From Pseudomonas anuradhapurensis (lineage in GTDB: Bacteria > Pseudomonadota > Gammaproteobacteria > Pseudomonadales > Pseudomonadaceae): 64,000 nucleotides of DNA. The notes below the pieces were generated by a model that had not been told where the DNA came from, did not search any database, and saw nothing but the letters and a program-made list of their open reading frames with translations. The stretch spans positions 3,669,001-3,733,000 of the forward strand of contig NZ_CP077097.1 in the NCBI RefSeq assembly GCF_014269225.2, read 5' to 3'. The translations under genes were made by a program, and so were the position numbers. Each line of letters starts with the position of its first letter. The first letter of the stretch is position 1. Of the stretch, positions 1 to 8,743 are shown piece after piece.

Positions 1-227
1 GCCAGGGCATGGCGCTGCTCGCCGAGCGGCTGCCCGCCCAGCAGGATCTGCCCGGCGGTGGGTTGCATCAGCCCGGCCAGCAGGCGCAGCAGGCTGGTCT
101 TGCCGCTGCCGTTGGGGCCGCTGATCTGCAGCATGTCGCCAGGGCGCAGCTCGAAATCGAGGTGCTCGAACAGCAGGCGCAAGTCGCGCTCGCAGGCCAG
201 GCCCACGGCTTGGAGGTGAAGGGTCAC
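1..227 (-). CDS. ccmA: Cytochrome c biogenesis heme exporter ATP-binding protein CcmA (N-terminal part)
   Basis: This is the first 75 codons of an ABC ATPase and it runs off the left edge of the window. The Walker A motif GPNGSGKTS is followed by [20 protein letters not shown], a stretch typical of CcmA. CcmA is the cytoplasmic ATPase of the CcmABCD complex that drives heme delivery to CcmE during cytochrome c maturation. The start is taken as GTG at 227, because no in-frame ATG lies close upstream. The gene is divergent from the FliK-like gene. The ccm operon continues outside the window, so C-terminal signature and Walker B motifs cannot be checked. Confidence 0.85.
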   Translation of the reverse strand, partial: MTLHLQAVGLACERDLRLLFEHLDFELRPGDMLQISGPNGSGKTSLLRLLAGLMQPTAGQILLGGQPLGEQRHAL

Positions 228-359
228 GGATTCGCCTTATCTAGATGCTTCTCAAGTCGCCCCCCTTGCTGCCGTTATACTGGCTAGGGCGGGCGGCCTG
301 CATTATTGCATGTGCGGCCACGCTGCCAAGAGGGCGGGCTCCACAGGTTGTATACAATC

Positions 360-1919
360 ATGACTGAAATCAATAGTCTTGGCGCACAAACCGCGGTCAA
401 TGCGCAGGCGCTCAAGGCCCAGCTGACCGCTGCACTGCTCGACCTGGCCCAGCCCCAGCCGGGCCTGCTGAAGCCCGGCGAAGCCGCTCAGGCCGAGGTC
501 TTGTCGATGCGCCAGAGCGGAACCACCTTCCAGCTGGTGCTGCAGGTGATCCAGGCCAACGGCAGCCAGACTCAGGTCCAGGCCACTGCCAGCCAGCCGA
601 TTCCGCAAGGTAGCCAGGTCACGGTCAGCCAGCCTGAAAGCAATCGCCTGGCCATCCTCGTGCAACAGGCCAACGCCAGCAATATCGCCACCCTGACGCG
701 GCTCGACACCCGCCAGGTGGCCGTCGGTACCCTGCTGCAAGGCAAGGTGCTGACCAACCAGCCACTGCCGGTGCAGGCGGGCGAAACAGCCAGCTTCCGC
801 TCGTTGGTCAGCCTGCTCAACAGCGCCCAGGCCGGTGCCATCCTGACCATCGACAGCCCGCGCCCGCTGCCGGTCGGCAGCCTGCTCAGCGCCGTGGTCC
901 AAGGTGACCAGTCGCTGCGCTTCGTACCGCTGAGCGGTCGCCAGGAACAATTGAACATCGCCCAGCAGCTGCTCACCCAGCAAGGCAGGCAGGCGTCCCT
1001 GCCCGGCCTGCTGAACGCCTTGCAGCAGATTGCCAACGGCCAGGGCAGCGATAGCGAGCTACGCAGTACCGCCAATACCCTGCTCGCCAGCCTGGCGGAT
1101 GCCCGCCAGCTCAGTGACGGCAAAACGCTTGCCCAGGCCATCAGCAACAGCGGTGTCTTCCTCGAGGGCAAACTGCTCGGCGGCCTGAGCGCCAGCGTGG
1201 CCACCGACCTCAAGGCGCAACTGGTGCGACTGGTAGCCCAGGCATCGGTCAATGCCCCGGCCAACCCGGTAATCGCCACGGCGACCCTGGCCCAGGCACT
1301 GCCGGCCATGGCTCGCAGCGCGCTGGGCATGCTCGACCGGGTCAGCCCACGGACACCGCCGGGTGCCTTCCCGCTGCCATCGCGTTTGCTCCAGGCCATG
1401 GAAAACGAAGGCGACCTGCAACAGTTGCTGCGCCTGGCTGCTGCTGCCATCTCGCGCCTGCAGAGCCACGCGCTGAGCAGCCTGCAACAATCCGGCACGC
1501 TGGAAAACGGCAACCTGCAGACTACCTGGCAGACCGAAGTCCCGGTCCGCCACGGGCAGGAGTTCATCCCCCTGCAAGTGAAGCTGCAGCGCGAAGAAAC
1601 CCCGGAACAACAGGCCGAACGCCAGCAGCGTGAACAGCCCGACCCGCTGCAGGCACTGTGGCGGGTCGACCTGGCCTTCGACCTGGCCCCGCTGGGCCCG
1701 CTGCAGGTCCAGGCGCAGCTGGCACAGGGACGCCTCTGCGGCCAATTGTGGGCCGAGCGCGAACAGACCGCACGGCTGATCGAGAGCCAGCTCGGCGACT
1801 TGCGTGCCCGCCTGCTGGCACGTGGCCTGGAGGTCGGCGACCTGGAATGCCGACCGGGCATCCCGCCACAGGGCCCGCACACGCGCATCGAACAACGCTG
1901 GGTAGACGAGACCGCATGA
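360..1919 (+). CDS. FliK-like flagellar hook-length control domain protein
   Basis: The 519-residue protein is Gln/Ala/Leu-rich with low complexity in its first two thirds. Its C-terminal region (about 385-500) resembles the Flg_hook domain of FliK, with the pattern VDLAFDLAPLGPLQVQAQLA. It is not the main fliK, which lies at 25104-26393. The ATG at 360 is chosen because it begins the conserved-looking MTEINSLGAQ; an in-frame ATG at 306 would add 18 unlikely residues. The perfect 10-bp palindrome TTGTATACAA lies two bases before the start, and TATACT at 276-281 could be a -10. The stop overlaps the next gene by four bases (ATGA), so the two are coupled. The pairing suggests a role in a FliK/FlhB-type switch, but this is inferred. 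Confidence 0.8.
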   Translation: MTEINSLGAQTAVNAQALKAQLTAALLDLAQPQPGLLKPGEAAQAEVLSMRQSGTTFQLVLQVIQANGSQTQVQATASQPIPQGSQVTVSQPESNRLAILVQQANASNIATLTRLDTRQVAVGTLLQGKVLTNQPLPVQAGETASFRSLVSLLNSAQAGAILTIDSPRPLPVGSLLSAVVQGDQSLRFVPLSGRQEQLNIAQQLLTQQGRQASLPGLLNALQQIANGQGSDSELRSTANTLLASLADARQLSDGKTLAQAISNSGVFLEGKLLGGLSASVATDLKAQLVRLVAQASVNAPANPVIATATLAQALPAMARSALGMLDRVSPRTPPGAFPLPSRLLQAMENEGDLQQLLRLAAAAISRLQSHALSSLQQSGTLENGNLQTTWQTEVPVRHGQEFIPLQVKLQREETPEQQAERQQREQPDPLQALWRVDLAFDLAPLGPLQVQAQLAQGRLCGQLWAEREQTARLIESQLGDLRARLLARGLEVGDLECRPGIPPQGPHTRIEQRWVDETA

Positions 1920-2257
1920 TCGACAGACAACCGCGCCAGGCCATCGCCTTGAGCTACGACGGCGAGCAAGCACCGACCCTGACCGCCAAGGGTGACGACG
2001 ACCTGGCCGAGGCAATCCTGGCTCTGGCCCGCGAACATGAAGTGCCGATCTACGAAAACGCCGAACTGGTGCAACTGCTGGCGCGCCTGGAGCTGGGCGA
2101 GCAGATCCCCGAGGCCCTGTACCTGACCATTGCCGAAATCATCGCTTTCGCCTGGCAGTTACGCGGCAAGGTACCCGCCGGCTTCAGCGACGAACCCGGC
2201 GCGCCCCGCGATATCACCCCGGTAGCCGCCGTGTTGCCTGCGGATCAGCGCCGGTAG
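1916..2257 (+). CDS. FlhB C-terminal-domain-like protein
   Basis: The 113-residue protein aligns with the part of FlhB just after the autocleavage site. RQAIALSYDGEQAPTLTAKG matches the region after NPTH in the true FlhB of this window (HYAVALQYDPEKGGAAPLLLAKG). EVPIYENAELVQLL and IPEALYLTIAEIIAFAWQL match the rest. It has no membrane segments and no NPTH motif, so it cannot be a self-cleaving gate protein. It overlaps the FliK-like gene by ATGA. Bacillus ylqG/ylqH is a comparable FliK-like/FlhB-tail pair from memory. The function is unknown; it may act as a soluble mimic of the cleaved FlhB tail. Confidence 0.8.
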   Translation: MIDRQPRQAIALSYDGEQAPTLTAKGDDDLAEAILALAREHEVPIYENAELVQLLARLELGEQIPEALYLTIAEIIAFAWQLRGKVPAGFSDEPGAPRDITPVAAVLPADQRR

Positions 2258-2326
2258 TTATCTACCACCTCTGCTCGCGCCAGGCATTCAGCCTTGCCGC
2301 TCTTTCCAACGAGCAAGGCGAATAGC

Positions 2327-5035
2327 ATGTCCACCAGCCGCATCAACACCGCCGGCGTGAATTACGTCCGCGATCATCTCACCCATATCCCCCGCCCGGA
2401 CCGTGAAGCCAGCCGGGCAATCCGTCAATGGCTCAGGCAGCAAGGCCATGACGTCGCCCCCGAACAGATCGATGTCGTGACCCTGCACTACCGCGCCGAT
2501 GCCAGCGGCGGCTACCTGGCCGCCATTATCCAATGCCTCAGCTTGCCACAGGCATTGCTGAGCAACTGGCAAGGGGAATCCAACAACGATCTGTTCGGTG
2601 CCCTGTTTGCCGCGCCGTGGGCTGGCAGGCTGCCCGATGGCCCACTGCAGCTGGTCGAAACCCTGCCAGCGCCTGGCTTCAATCACTATGGCGCCGCCTA
2701 CTCGGTGTTCAATGGCCTGTTCCGCCGCACCAGGCCACAACGTTATGACGCCTCGACGCACCTGCCGATCGCTGCCGAGGCCTTCCAGCAATTCATCCAC
2801 GAACTGGATTTCCATGCGCCGTTCAAGGCGCAGCTCGACCGCTACTGGCGCGACCATTTGCCCGATCACCGTCTGGTCAGCAAGCTCAACTTCATTGCCG
2901 CCTGCAACAGCCAGGTCGCCGAAGGCAGCCTCAGCGAAGCGGCCAGGAAGCTGGCATGGCAAGCCGCAGGGCTGATGCCGCGCGGCGGCAAGTTGCGCCT
3001 GAGCACCCTGAGCATCTATGGCTACGCCGCCACCGACATCCTCTACCTGAATGACAAGGCCAGCGACCTGACCCTGTTGTATATACCCGGCAACAGTTCG
3101 CCGCTGCTGGAATTCGCCAGCGAAAACGCCATGAAGGACTGGATCGGGCACCAATGCAAGGAGCCTGCCAGGCGCTTGGCCCTGAAGCAGCACTTCCGCC
3201 TGGCCGACTGCCCGCAAGGCCTTGACTTCAGCGGCCTGGACACTGCCCTGGAAGGCCTGGCGGAATACCCCTCCAGCCATCGGCTGCCACCCGAACACGG
3301 CTACTTCAACGACGACGGCACCTGGCCACCACGAACCTACGTCAACTACCGGCCAGGCAAGTACAACCCGAGGATAACCGGCGACCTGTTCCAGGCATTG
3401 GCCGAACGCCAACGCCAGCGCAGTTACGATGACGCCGACTTCCTCATCACCCGTGATAGCCACATCAGCAAGGCCCGATGGCTCGGTTACCTGACCACGA
3501 CGCTAAATCTGCTGGCGCCGTTGTGCCTGGTAGTGCCAGGCCTGGCACCGTTGTTGGCCGTGGGTGGCATCGCGCAGCTGGGCCTGGGGTTGGACCAGGC
3601 AATCAATGGCAAGTCGTCGAAGGACCAGGAAGCCGGTGTCGGCAATATCACCTGGGGCCTGTTCAATGCCGTGCCGCTGGCCATCGCCGGCGCCACCAGG
3701 GCCAAGGCACTGTTCGAATTCAAAACCGAAGGTTTCACAGCACCAGTACGGCTGAACGAGCAGATCGGTTACCCATTGAGCCCAGTCTCGCCACCTCGGT
3801 TCCCTGAGCCTGAAGGGGCGCGCTACTTCCATACCCATGAGCCCATTACGCCACTGCCGGGAGGCGACCAGGCCATTGCCGATTCGGTTATCCGCACGCC
3901 GCTCTACACCGGCGGTGTCGATAATCTCGATGCCAGTATCGATACCTATAACGCACGGGTAGTCTATGACTTGGAGCGCGATGTATTCATTCGCGAGGAA
4001 GACCTGAATGAGGTCGAGCCAGTCGGCTATGTCGCAAGGGTTGGAAGCAGGGACCTGCAGCCCGTGCGCAGCCCTCGGACAGTCACCAACGCCATGCGCA
4101 GCCGTAGCTTGCGCGCGCTGGGCATTGATCTGGCGCTGCCAGTGCGGATCCCGCCATTGGCCACCGAAAGCCAGGCGATTCCCAAGCAGGTGTCTTGCCT
4201 CTGGGTAGGCGACAAGGTCATCGCTCCCGAACTGCTGGCCAACCTGGGCAGGAATGCTGCCAGGCTTGGAAACAGCGAGTACACCCTGCGCCTGTTCCTT
4301 TCCAGTGCCGCCCCCGAAGCCTATACCGAAAACCTGCGCCTGCTGGCTGAGCAAGCCCCTGATCTGCAAGTGCTGCCGCTGGAAGAACAAGCCTTTTTCA
4401 GGGCATTTCGCCAAAGCAGATATTATGCCCAGTACGACGCCGCGCTGGATGGCAATGGTGGCATTGCCAGCAACTATGCCTCTGCCTCCGACGTTCTACG
4501 CTACCCGATGCTGCATCACGAAGGGGGCCTGTACATGGATGTTGACGACACTCTGCTGGACACTGGCGAAACCATTGACCAAGTCGAACTATGCACTACC
4601 CGCGACGGCCTGCTGCTGGCCCCCCCCATGTCCAACGAGAAAATGGGCATGAACTGCCTGTACAACACCAGCCTGATCGGCAGCCACGCCGGCAACCCGA
4701 CCCTGGAAGCCATTTCCGAAGAAATGCTTGCACGCTACCAGCTCAACCAAGACTTCTATGACAGCAGGCCCAGCCTGGCCGATGACCCAGCGAACTTCTA
4801 CCGGTATGCCAACCGCCTCAGCCGCATGACCGGCCCGGCCATGCTCAGCGATGTGGTCGATCGCCACTTGCCGGCGCTACGCACCTTGCGGCAGATCCTC
4901 AACCTGTACTGCGTACCACGGGTCAACGCCTACCGGTTCGTCGACCTGCCGCAAAGCCAGGCGGCAGTGCGCACGCTGCTACCACTCAACCGCTTCGCCA
5001 AGGTGGGAGGCAATCATTCGTGGAGCAGGCCGTAA
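2327..5035 (+). CDS. Large toxin-like protein: DUF6543-type N-terminus and TcdA/TcdB-type glycosyltransferase domain
   Basis: This 902-residue protein has no flagellar similarity. Residues 1 to about 480 look like the dermonecrotic-toxin-like DUF6543 family common in Pseudomonas, including a hydrophobic stretch at about 385-425. Residues about 620-890 resemble the glycosyltransferase domain of large clostridial-type toxins: CLWVGDK near 626, then SASDVLRYPMLHHEGGLYMDVDD with the metal-binding DXD at 738-741. Such domains transfer a sugar from a nucleotide-sugar onto a host target. The ATG at 2327 follows an AAGG ribosome site; an upstream TTG at 2294 is less likely. There is no signal peptide, secretion partner or immunity gene nearby. 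It converges on the DUF2802 gene across a bidirectional terminator. The domain calls are from motif recognition; target and secretion route are unknown. Confidence 0.75.
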   Translation: MSTSRINTAGVNYVRDHLTHIPRPDREASRAIRQWLRQQGHDVAPEQIDVVTLHYRADASGGYLAAIIQCLSLPQALLSNWQGESNNDLFGALFAAPWAGRLPDGPLQLVETLPAPGFNHYGAAYSVFNGLFRRTRPQRYDASTHLPIAAEAFQQFIHELDFHAPFKAQLDRYWRDHLPDHRLVSKLNFIAACNSQVAEGSLSEAARKLAWQAAGLMPRGGKLRLSTLSIYGYAATDILYLNDKASDLTLLYIPGNSSPLLEFASENAMKDWIGHQCKEPARRLALKQHFRLADCPQGLDFSGLDTALEGLAEYPSSHRLPPEHGYFNDDGTWPPRTYVNYRPGKYNPRITGDLFQALAERQRQRSYDDADFLITRDSHISKARWLGYLTTTLNLLAPLCLVVPGLAPLLAVGGIAQLGLGLDQAINGKSSKDQEAGVGNITWGLFNAVPLAIAGATRAKALFEFKTEGFTAPVRLNEQIGYPLSPVSPPRFPEPEGARYFHTHEPITPLPGGDQAIADSVIRTPLYTGGVDNLDASIDTYNARVVYDLERDVFIREEDLNEVEPVGYVARVGSRDLQPVRSPRTVTNAMRSRSLRALGIDLALPVRIPPLATESQAIPKQVSCLWVGDKVIAPELLANLGRNAARLGNSEYTLRLFLSSAAPEAYTENLRLLAEQAPDLQVLPLEEQAFFRAFRQSRYYAQYDAALDGNGGIASNYASASDVLRYPMLHHEGGLYMDVDDTLLDTGETIDQVELCTTRDGLLLAPPMSNEKMGMNCLYNTSLIGSHAGNPTLEAISEEMLARYQLNQDFYDSRPSLADDPANFYRYANRLSRMTGPAMLSDVVDRHLPALRTLRQILNLYCVPRVNAYRFVDLPQSQAAVRTLLPLNRFAKVGGNHSWSRP

Positions 5036-5041
5036 GGGTAA

Positions 5042-5067
5042 AAACGGGCGAGTTGCGTCGCCCGTTT
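5042..5067. terminator. Bidirectional terminator between toxin-like gene and chemotaxis operon
   Basis: A perfect 10-bp stem (AAACGGGCGA with TCGCCCGTTT) and 6-nt loop lies between two convergent genes. A/T runs flank both sides, so it can end transcripts from either strand. Confidence 0.8.
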
Positions 5068-5069
5068 CA

Positions 5070-5465
5070 TCAACCGTTGCGGTGCAGCTTGCTCATCAGT
5101 TCGGCCTCAGCCTGGGTCAGACCGCAGCTTTCGGTCAGTTCGGCGACGCTGGCGCCCATGCCCACCAGCTTGGCGGCCTGGGTGAAAGTGACGTTTCCGG
5201 GGTCGCGTTGCTCCAGCTGCTGGATCCGGTCCGGCAGCGACGCAACCGACACGCTCAACGCATGCAGCGCCTCGCCCATGCGCACGCTACCGTTCTGGTA
5301 GTCGTCCAGGCGCTTGGCCAGGTCCTTGATGCGCTGGTCACGCAGCGCATCACCCACGGCCTGTTGGGCGGCAAGCTCCCGCTGGCGCTTGCTGTAGTTG
5401 AGGAAAAACCACAGGCTCGCAGCCCAGGCCAGCGCCAGGAAGATGACAGCAACCTCGAGGATCAA
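5070..5465 (-). CDS. DUF2802 membrane-anchored protein of the chemotaxis cluster
   Basis: The 131-residue protein has an N-terminal membrane helix (about 2-23, VAVIFLALAWAASLWFFLNY). A likely coiled-coil stretch (25-90) follows, then a small helical C-terminus with a helix-turn-helix flavour (TQAAKLVGMGASVAELTESCGLTQAEAELM). It is the last gene of the minus-strand chemotaxis operon, just after cheW, as in other pseudomonads. No function is firmly known to me. Position and topology suggest an accessory polar or array factor, which is inference only. Confidence 0.8.
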   Translation of the reverse strand: MILEVAVIFLALAWAASLWFFLNYSKRQRELAAQQAVGDALRDQRIKDLAKRLDDYQNGSVRMGEALHALSVSVASLPDRIQQLEQRDPGNVTFTQAAKLVGMGASVAELTESCGLTQAEAELMSKLHRNG

Positions 5466-5466
5466 C

Positions 5467-5946
5467 TCAGATATTCTCCAGCTCGGACCACTCTTCCTCG
5501 GTCATCATCTTGTCCAGTTCAACCAGGATCAGCAGCTCACCGTTCTTGTTGCACACGCCCTGGATGAACTTGGCCGATTCCTCGTTGCCCACGTTCGGCG
5601 CGGTCTCGATCTCGGACTGGCGCAGGTACACCACCTCGGCCACGCTGTCGACCAGGATGCCGACCACTTGCTTGTCGGCCTCGATGATGACGATGCGGGT
5701 ATTGTCGGTGACTTCGGTCGGCATCAGGCCAAAGCGCTGACGGGTGTCGATCACCGTCACCACGTTGCCGCGCAGGTTGATGATGCCCAGCACGTAGCTT
5801 GGCGCACCCGGCACCGGGGCGATCTCGGTGTAGCGCAACACTTCCTGCACCTGCATCACGTTGATGCCGTAGGACTCGTTGTCCAGACGGAAGGTAACCC
5901 ATTGCAGGATCGGATCTTCGGAACCTTGTGCAGACGACTTTTTCAT
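5467..5946 (-). CDS. cheW: Chemotaxis coupling protein CheW
   Basis: The 159-residue CheW is a single SH3-like coupling domain that joins chemoreceptors to CheA in the polar array. Motifs seen are LQWVTFRLDNESYGINVMQVQEVLRYTEIA, VLGIINLRGNVVTVIDTR and AEVVYLRQSEI. The ATG at 5946 (MKKSSAQGSED) gives the length of characterised Pseudomonas CheW proteins; a longer frame upstream is rejected. It lies between parP and the DUF2802 gene, one base from the latter, in the same operon. Confidence 0.95.
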   Translation of the reverse strand: MKKSSAQGSEDPILQWVTFRLDNESYGINVMQVQEVLRYTEIAPVPGAPSYVLGIINLRGNVVTVIDTRQRFGLMPTEVTDNTRIVIIEADKQVVGILVDSVAEVVYLRQSEIETAPNVGNEESAKFIQGVCNKNGELLILVELDKMMTEEEWSELENI

Positions 5947-5987
5947 TCCCCTACCCTCAATATCCGCCACTGGCGGTGTGTTCGGTG

Positions 5988-6878
5988 TCATTTCTGTTTC
6001 GCATGCAACTGCTTGGCTGCACCGCTGGCGATCAGTTCGGCCAATGCAGCGACGTCGAGCAATGCACACATGTGTTCGATAACCGTGCCGGCCAACCACG
6101 GGCGCTGGCCACGCTGGCTACGCCACTTGATCTCGGACGGGTCCAGGCGCAACGAGCGGCTGACCTGGTGCACGGCCAGCCCCCATTCATAGCCCTGCAC
6201 GGAAATCACGTACTGCAGGCCCTGGCGAAAATCATCGCGGTAGCGGTCAGGCATGACCCAACGCGCCGTGTCCAGCACCTTCAGGTTGCCGGCCTGGCAG
6301 GTCAGGATGCCCAGGAACCAGTCAGGCTGGCCGAACAAGGGCGTCAGCTCCTGGCCGGCCAGGGAGTAGATCGAGCCCAGGCATACCAGTGGCACCGCCA
6401 GGGTCAGGCCGGCCACGTCGAACAGCAGGCATTCGAATGGCTCGGCCGCCCAGGCCGGTCGGCCATCGACGGTGCTCGGCGGCACGGGTAGGTCGGGCGC
6501 CGGCAAATGCACATCCACCAAGGGCATCGCCACCACGGTGGGTTGTTCGACCAGCAGCGGGATACTGGCCTCGGCTACGACTTCCCGCTCGACCACTGAC
6601 ACGACCGGGGCTTCAACCGGAATCACGTTGGGCAACACCGCCGGCGTGGGCTCGGCGAAAGGCCGTAGCGCCGGGCTGGCGATGGTCTCGAGCGGTGCGG
6701 GCCGGGCCTGTTGCCGGGCATCGCGTGCCTGTTCTTCGCGCACCGCGTCGGCGAACTCGTCCGCCACGGCGGGCGCAACGAGCAGGTCTGCGGCCTCGGT
6801 GGCATCCTGCAACAGACCGTCAAGGTAGGATTGCAGGGCCATCTGCGGCCGGCTGCTGGTTGTCTTGGTCTGGGTCAT
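5988..6878 (-). CDS. parP: CheW-domain array-positioning protein ParP
   Basis: The 296-residue protein has a variable, Ala/Pro/Val-rich N-terminal half and a C-terminal CheW-like domain (about 150-290: FECLLFDVAGLTLAVPLVCLGSI, FLGILTCQAGNLKVLDTARWV). This architecture next to a ParA-like ATPase is that of ParP. In Vibrio, ParP links ParC to CheA through its array-integration domain, keeping arrays at the pole. The ATG at 6878 shares one base with the parC stop (TGATG). An N-terminal segment rich in Asp/Ala (TEAADLLVAPAVADEFADAV) may contact ParC. Confidence 0.85.
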   Translation of the reverse strand: MTQTKTTSSRPQMALQSYLDGLLQDATEAADLLVAPAVADEFADAVREEQARDARQQARPAPLETIASPALRPFAEPTPAVLPNVIPVEAPVVSVVEREVVAEASIPLLVEQPTVVAMPLVDVHLPAPDLPVPPSTVDGRPAWAAEPFECLLFDVAGLTLAVPLVCLGSIYSLAGQELTPLFGQPDWFLGILTCQAGNLKVLDTARWVMPDRYRDDFRQGLQYVISVQGYEWGLAVHQVSRSLRLDPSEIKWRSQRGQRPWLAGTVIEHMCALLDVAALAELIASGAAKQLHAKQK

Positions 6879-7666
6879 CAAGCCACCTGCGCCGCAGTCT
6901 TGTAAGTCAGCAGGTGCTTGAGCAGCGCGCGGTAGGCCACCAGGCCACGGCTCTTGCTGTCGAATTGCGAGGGCGTGACGCCCTTGCGGCTGGCATCACG
7001 CAGGCGCGTATCTACCGGGATGTAACCTTGCCACACATGCTGGCCGTAACTGTCACGCAACTGCTTGAGCGTGCCCAGCGAGGCCTGGGTACGACGGTCG
7101 AACAGGGTCGGCACGATCTGGTACGGCAGCGCCTGCTTGCGGGAGCGATTGACCATGCCCAGGGTGCCGACCATGCGCTCCAGGCCCTTGACTGCAAGAA
7201 ACTCGGTTTGCACCGGGATCACCAGCTGCTGGCTGGCGGCCAGGGCATTGACCATCAGCACGCCGAGCAAGGGCGGGCTGTCGATCAGGGCAAAGTCGAA
7301 ATCCTGCCACAGCTGCGCCAGACTCTTGGCGATTACCAGGCCCAAGCCATTCTGCCCCGGCGACTGACGCTCCAGCACGGCCAGCGCGGTGCTCGACGGC
7401 AACAGCGAAATACGCTCGTCACTGGTGGGCAGCAGCAATTGTCCGGGCAAGCCCTCGGGCACGGCGCCCTTGTGCAGGAACAGGTCGTAGCAGCTGTGCT
7501 CCAGGGCATCCGGGTTGTGCCCGAAGTAACTGGTCATCGACCCGTGCGGGTCTAGGTCGACGACGACCACGCGCTTGCCGGCCTCGGCCAGCAGGCCGGC
7601 CAGGGCGATGGTGGTGGTGGTCTTGCCGACACCACCTTTTTGATTGGCTACTGCCCAGACTCTCAT
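6878..7666 (-). CDS. parC: ParA-like polar chemotaxis ATPase ParC
   Basis: The 262-residue ParA/MinD-family ATPase has a deviant Walker A KGGVGKTT at 10-17 and a Walker B-like region at FDFALIDSPP. In vibrios ParC marks the flagellated pole and positions chemotaxis arrays with ParP. The start is ATG at 7666 rather than the TTG immediately upstream. It is coupled to parP by TGATG. About 216 bp containing a REP pair separate it from motD, the largest gap in the chemotaxis block, so it may also have its own promoter. This gene is not the topoisomerase IV subunit of the same name. Confidence 0.85.
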   Translation of the reverse strand: MRVWAVANQKGGVGKTTTTIALAGLLAEAGKRVVVVDLDPHGSMTSYFGHNPDALEHSCYDLFLHKGAVPEGLPGQLLLPTSDERISLLPSSTALAVLERQSPGQNGLGLVIAKSLAQLWQDFDFALIDSPPLLGVLMVNALAASQQLVIPVQTEFLAVKGLERMVGTLGMVNRSRKQALPYQIVPTLFDRRTQASLGTLKQLRDSYGQHVWQGYIPVDTRLRDASRKGVTPSQFDSKSRGLVAYRALLKHLLTYKTAAQVA

Positions 7667-7748
7667 CAAGCAAACTCTATCTATTGATTTGGCAGGAACA
7701 CTGCTGGGGCAACTGTCTTGCTGAACATCTGAAAGCTCGCGCGATCAG

Positions 7749-7833
7749 TGTGGGAGCGGGTTTACCCGCGAACACCGGCGCAGCCGGTGCCATGTACCGT
7801 GTCGCCTTCTTCGCGGGTGGACCCGCTCCCACA
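7749..7833. repeat. Inverted pair of Pseudomonas REP elements (motD-parC spacer)
   Basis: Two oppositely oriented copies of the P. putida REP core face each other: GTGGGAGCGGGTTTACCCGC on the left and GCGGGTGGACCCGCTCCCAC on the right. About 38 bp with a second small palindrome lie between them. The pair would fold in RNA between motD and parC. The rest of the 216-bp spacer shows no gene. Confidence 0.85.
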
Positions 7834-7882
7834 GGGGACCGCGCTACATTCAACTATTTGGCAGCGTCGGGGAATTGACGGA

Positions 7883-8740
7883 TCACTGCCCCGCCACCGT
7901 TGCTGGCGTTGCCGGTGCACTTTGTGTGCCAGCCCGGCGCAATGCCGCATCCGGCTTGGCATTGGCGCTACCTGAACCGGTCAGGCTGCGGCGTACTTCG
8001 AGGTTACGGGAAATCACCAGCACCACCCGGCGGTTGCGCGCGCGGCCTTCGGCCGTGTCGTTGCTGGCCACCGGCTGGTACTCGCCGTAGCCCACCGAGG
8101 CCATGCGTGCCGGGTCGACCCCTTCCATGGCCAGCAGGCGCACGATGCTCGCCGCGCGTGCCGACGACAGCTCCCAGTTGGTCGGGTACTGTGCCGTGCG
8201 GATCGGCAGGTTGTCGGTGAAGCCTTCGACGTGCACCGGGTTGGCGAACGGCTTGAGAATCCCGGCCACCTTTTCGATGATGGCGAATGCCTTGTCGCTG
8301 GGCATGGCATCGCCGCTGCCGAACAGCAACGAGGAATTGAGTTCGATCTCGATCCACAATTCATTGCCGCGCACGGTCATCTGGTCGCTGCTGATGAGGT
8401 CGCCAAAGGCATCGCGCACGTCATCGCTGATGGTTTTCAGCGGGTCGGCAGTGCTCGCCGCCAGAGCGGCATCGGTCTGTTCGCTGTCCTTGACCAGCGG
8501 CTCGGCCGGGCGCACGCTCAGCGGCCGCTCGTCGCCGATGGGGATCGGCTTCATGCTGCGTTCGGGGTCGTTGAACACCCCGAGCAAGGCCTGGGAAATG
8601 ACTTTGTACTTGCCCTCGTTGATCGAGGAAATCGAATACATCACCACGAAGAAGGCGAACAGCAAGGTGATGAAGTCGGCGTACGACACCAGCCAGCGTT
8701 CGTGGTTCTCGTGTTCCTCGGCATGACGACGGCGACGCAT
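7883..8740 (-). CDS. motD: Flagellar motor stator protein MotD (MotB family)
   Basis: This 285-residue MotB-type stator subunit has a short cytoplasmic N-terminus and a single membrane helix with the proton-carrying Asp22 (VSYADFITLLFAFFVVMYS). A plug/linker follows, then a periplasmic OmpA/peptidoglycan-binding domain (VEGFTDNLPI, WELSSARAASIVRLL, GYGEYQPVASN). With MotC it forms one of the two stator sets known in Pseudomonas. Three bases separate it from motC. Confidence 0.95.
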   Translation of the reverse strand: MRRRRHAEEHENHERWLVSYADFITLLFAFFVVMYSISSINEGKYKVISQALLGVFNDPERSMKPIPIGDERPLSVRPAEPLVKDSEQTDAALAASTADPLKTISDDVRDAFGDLISSDQMTVRGNELWIEIELNSSLLFGSGDAMPSDKAFAIIEKVAGILKPFANPVHVEGFTDNLPIRTAQYPTNWELSSARAASIVRLLAMEGVDPARMASVGYGEYQPVASNDTAEGRARNRRVVLVISRNLEVRRSLTGSGSANAKPDAALRRAGTQSAPATPATVAGQ

Positions 8741-8743
8741 GGG

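Noticed and set aside
348..357. Perfect palindrome TTGTATACAA just before the FliK-like gene
   Set aside because: Too short to assign; it resembles a -10 element but no convincing -35 is present, and a leaderless start is not typical here.
2288..3463. Minus-strand open frame opposite the toxin-like gene, as a possible immunity gene
   Set aside because: It is fully antisense to the first part of the toxin-like gene, has no ribosome site of note and no immunity-like features.
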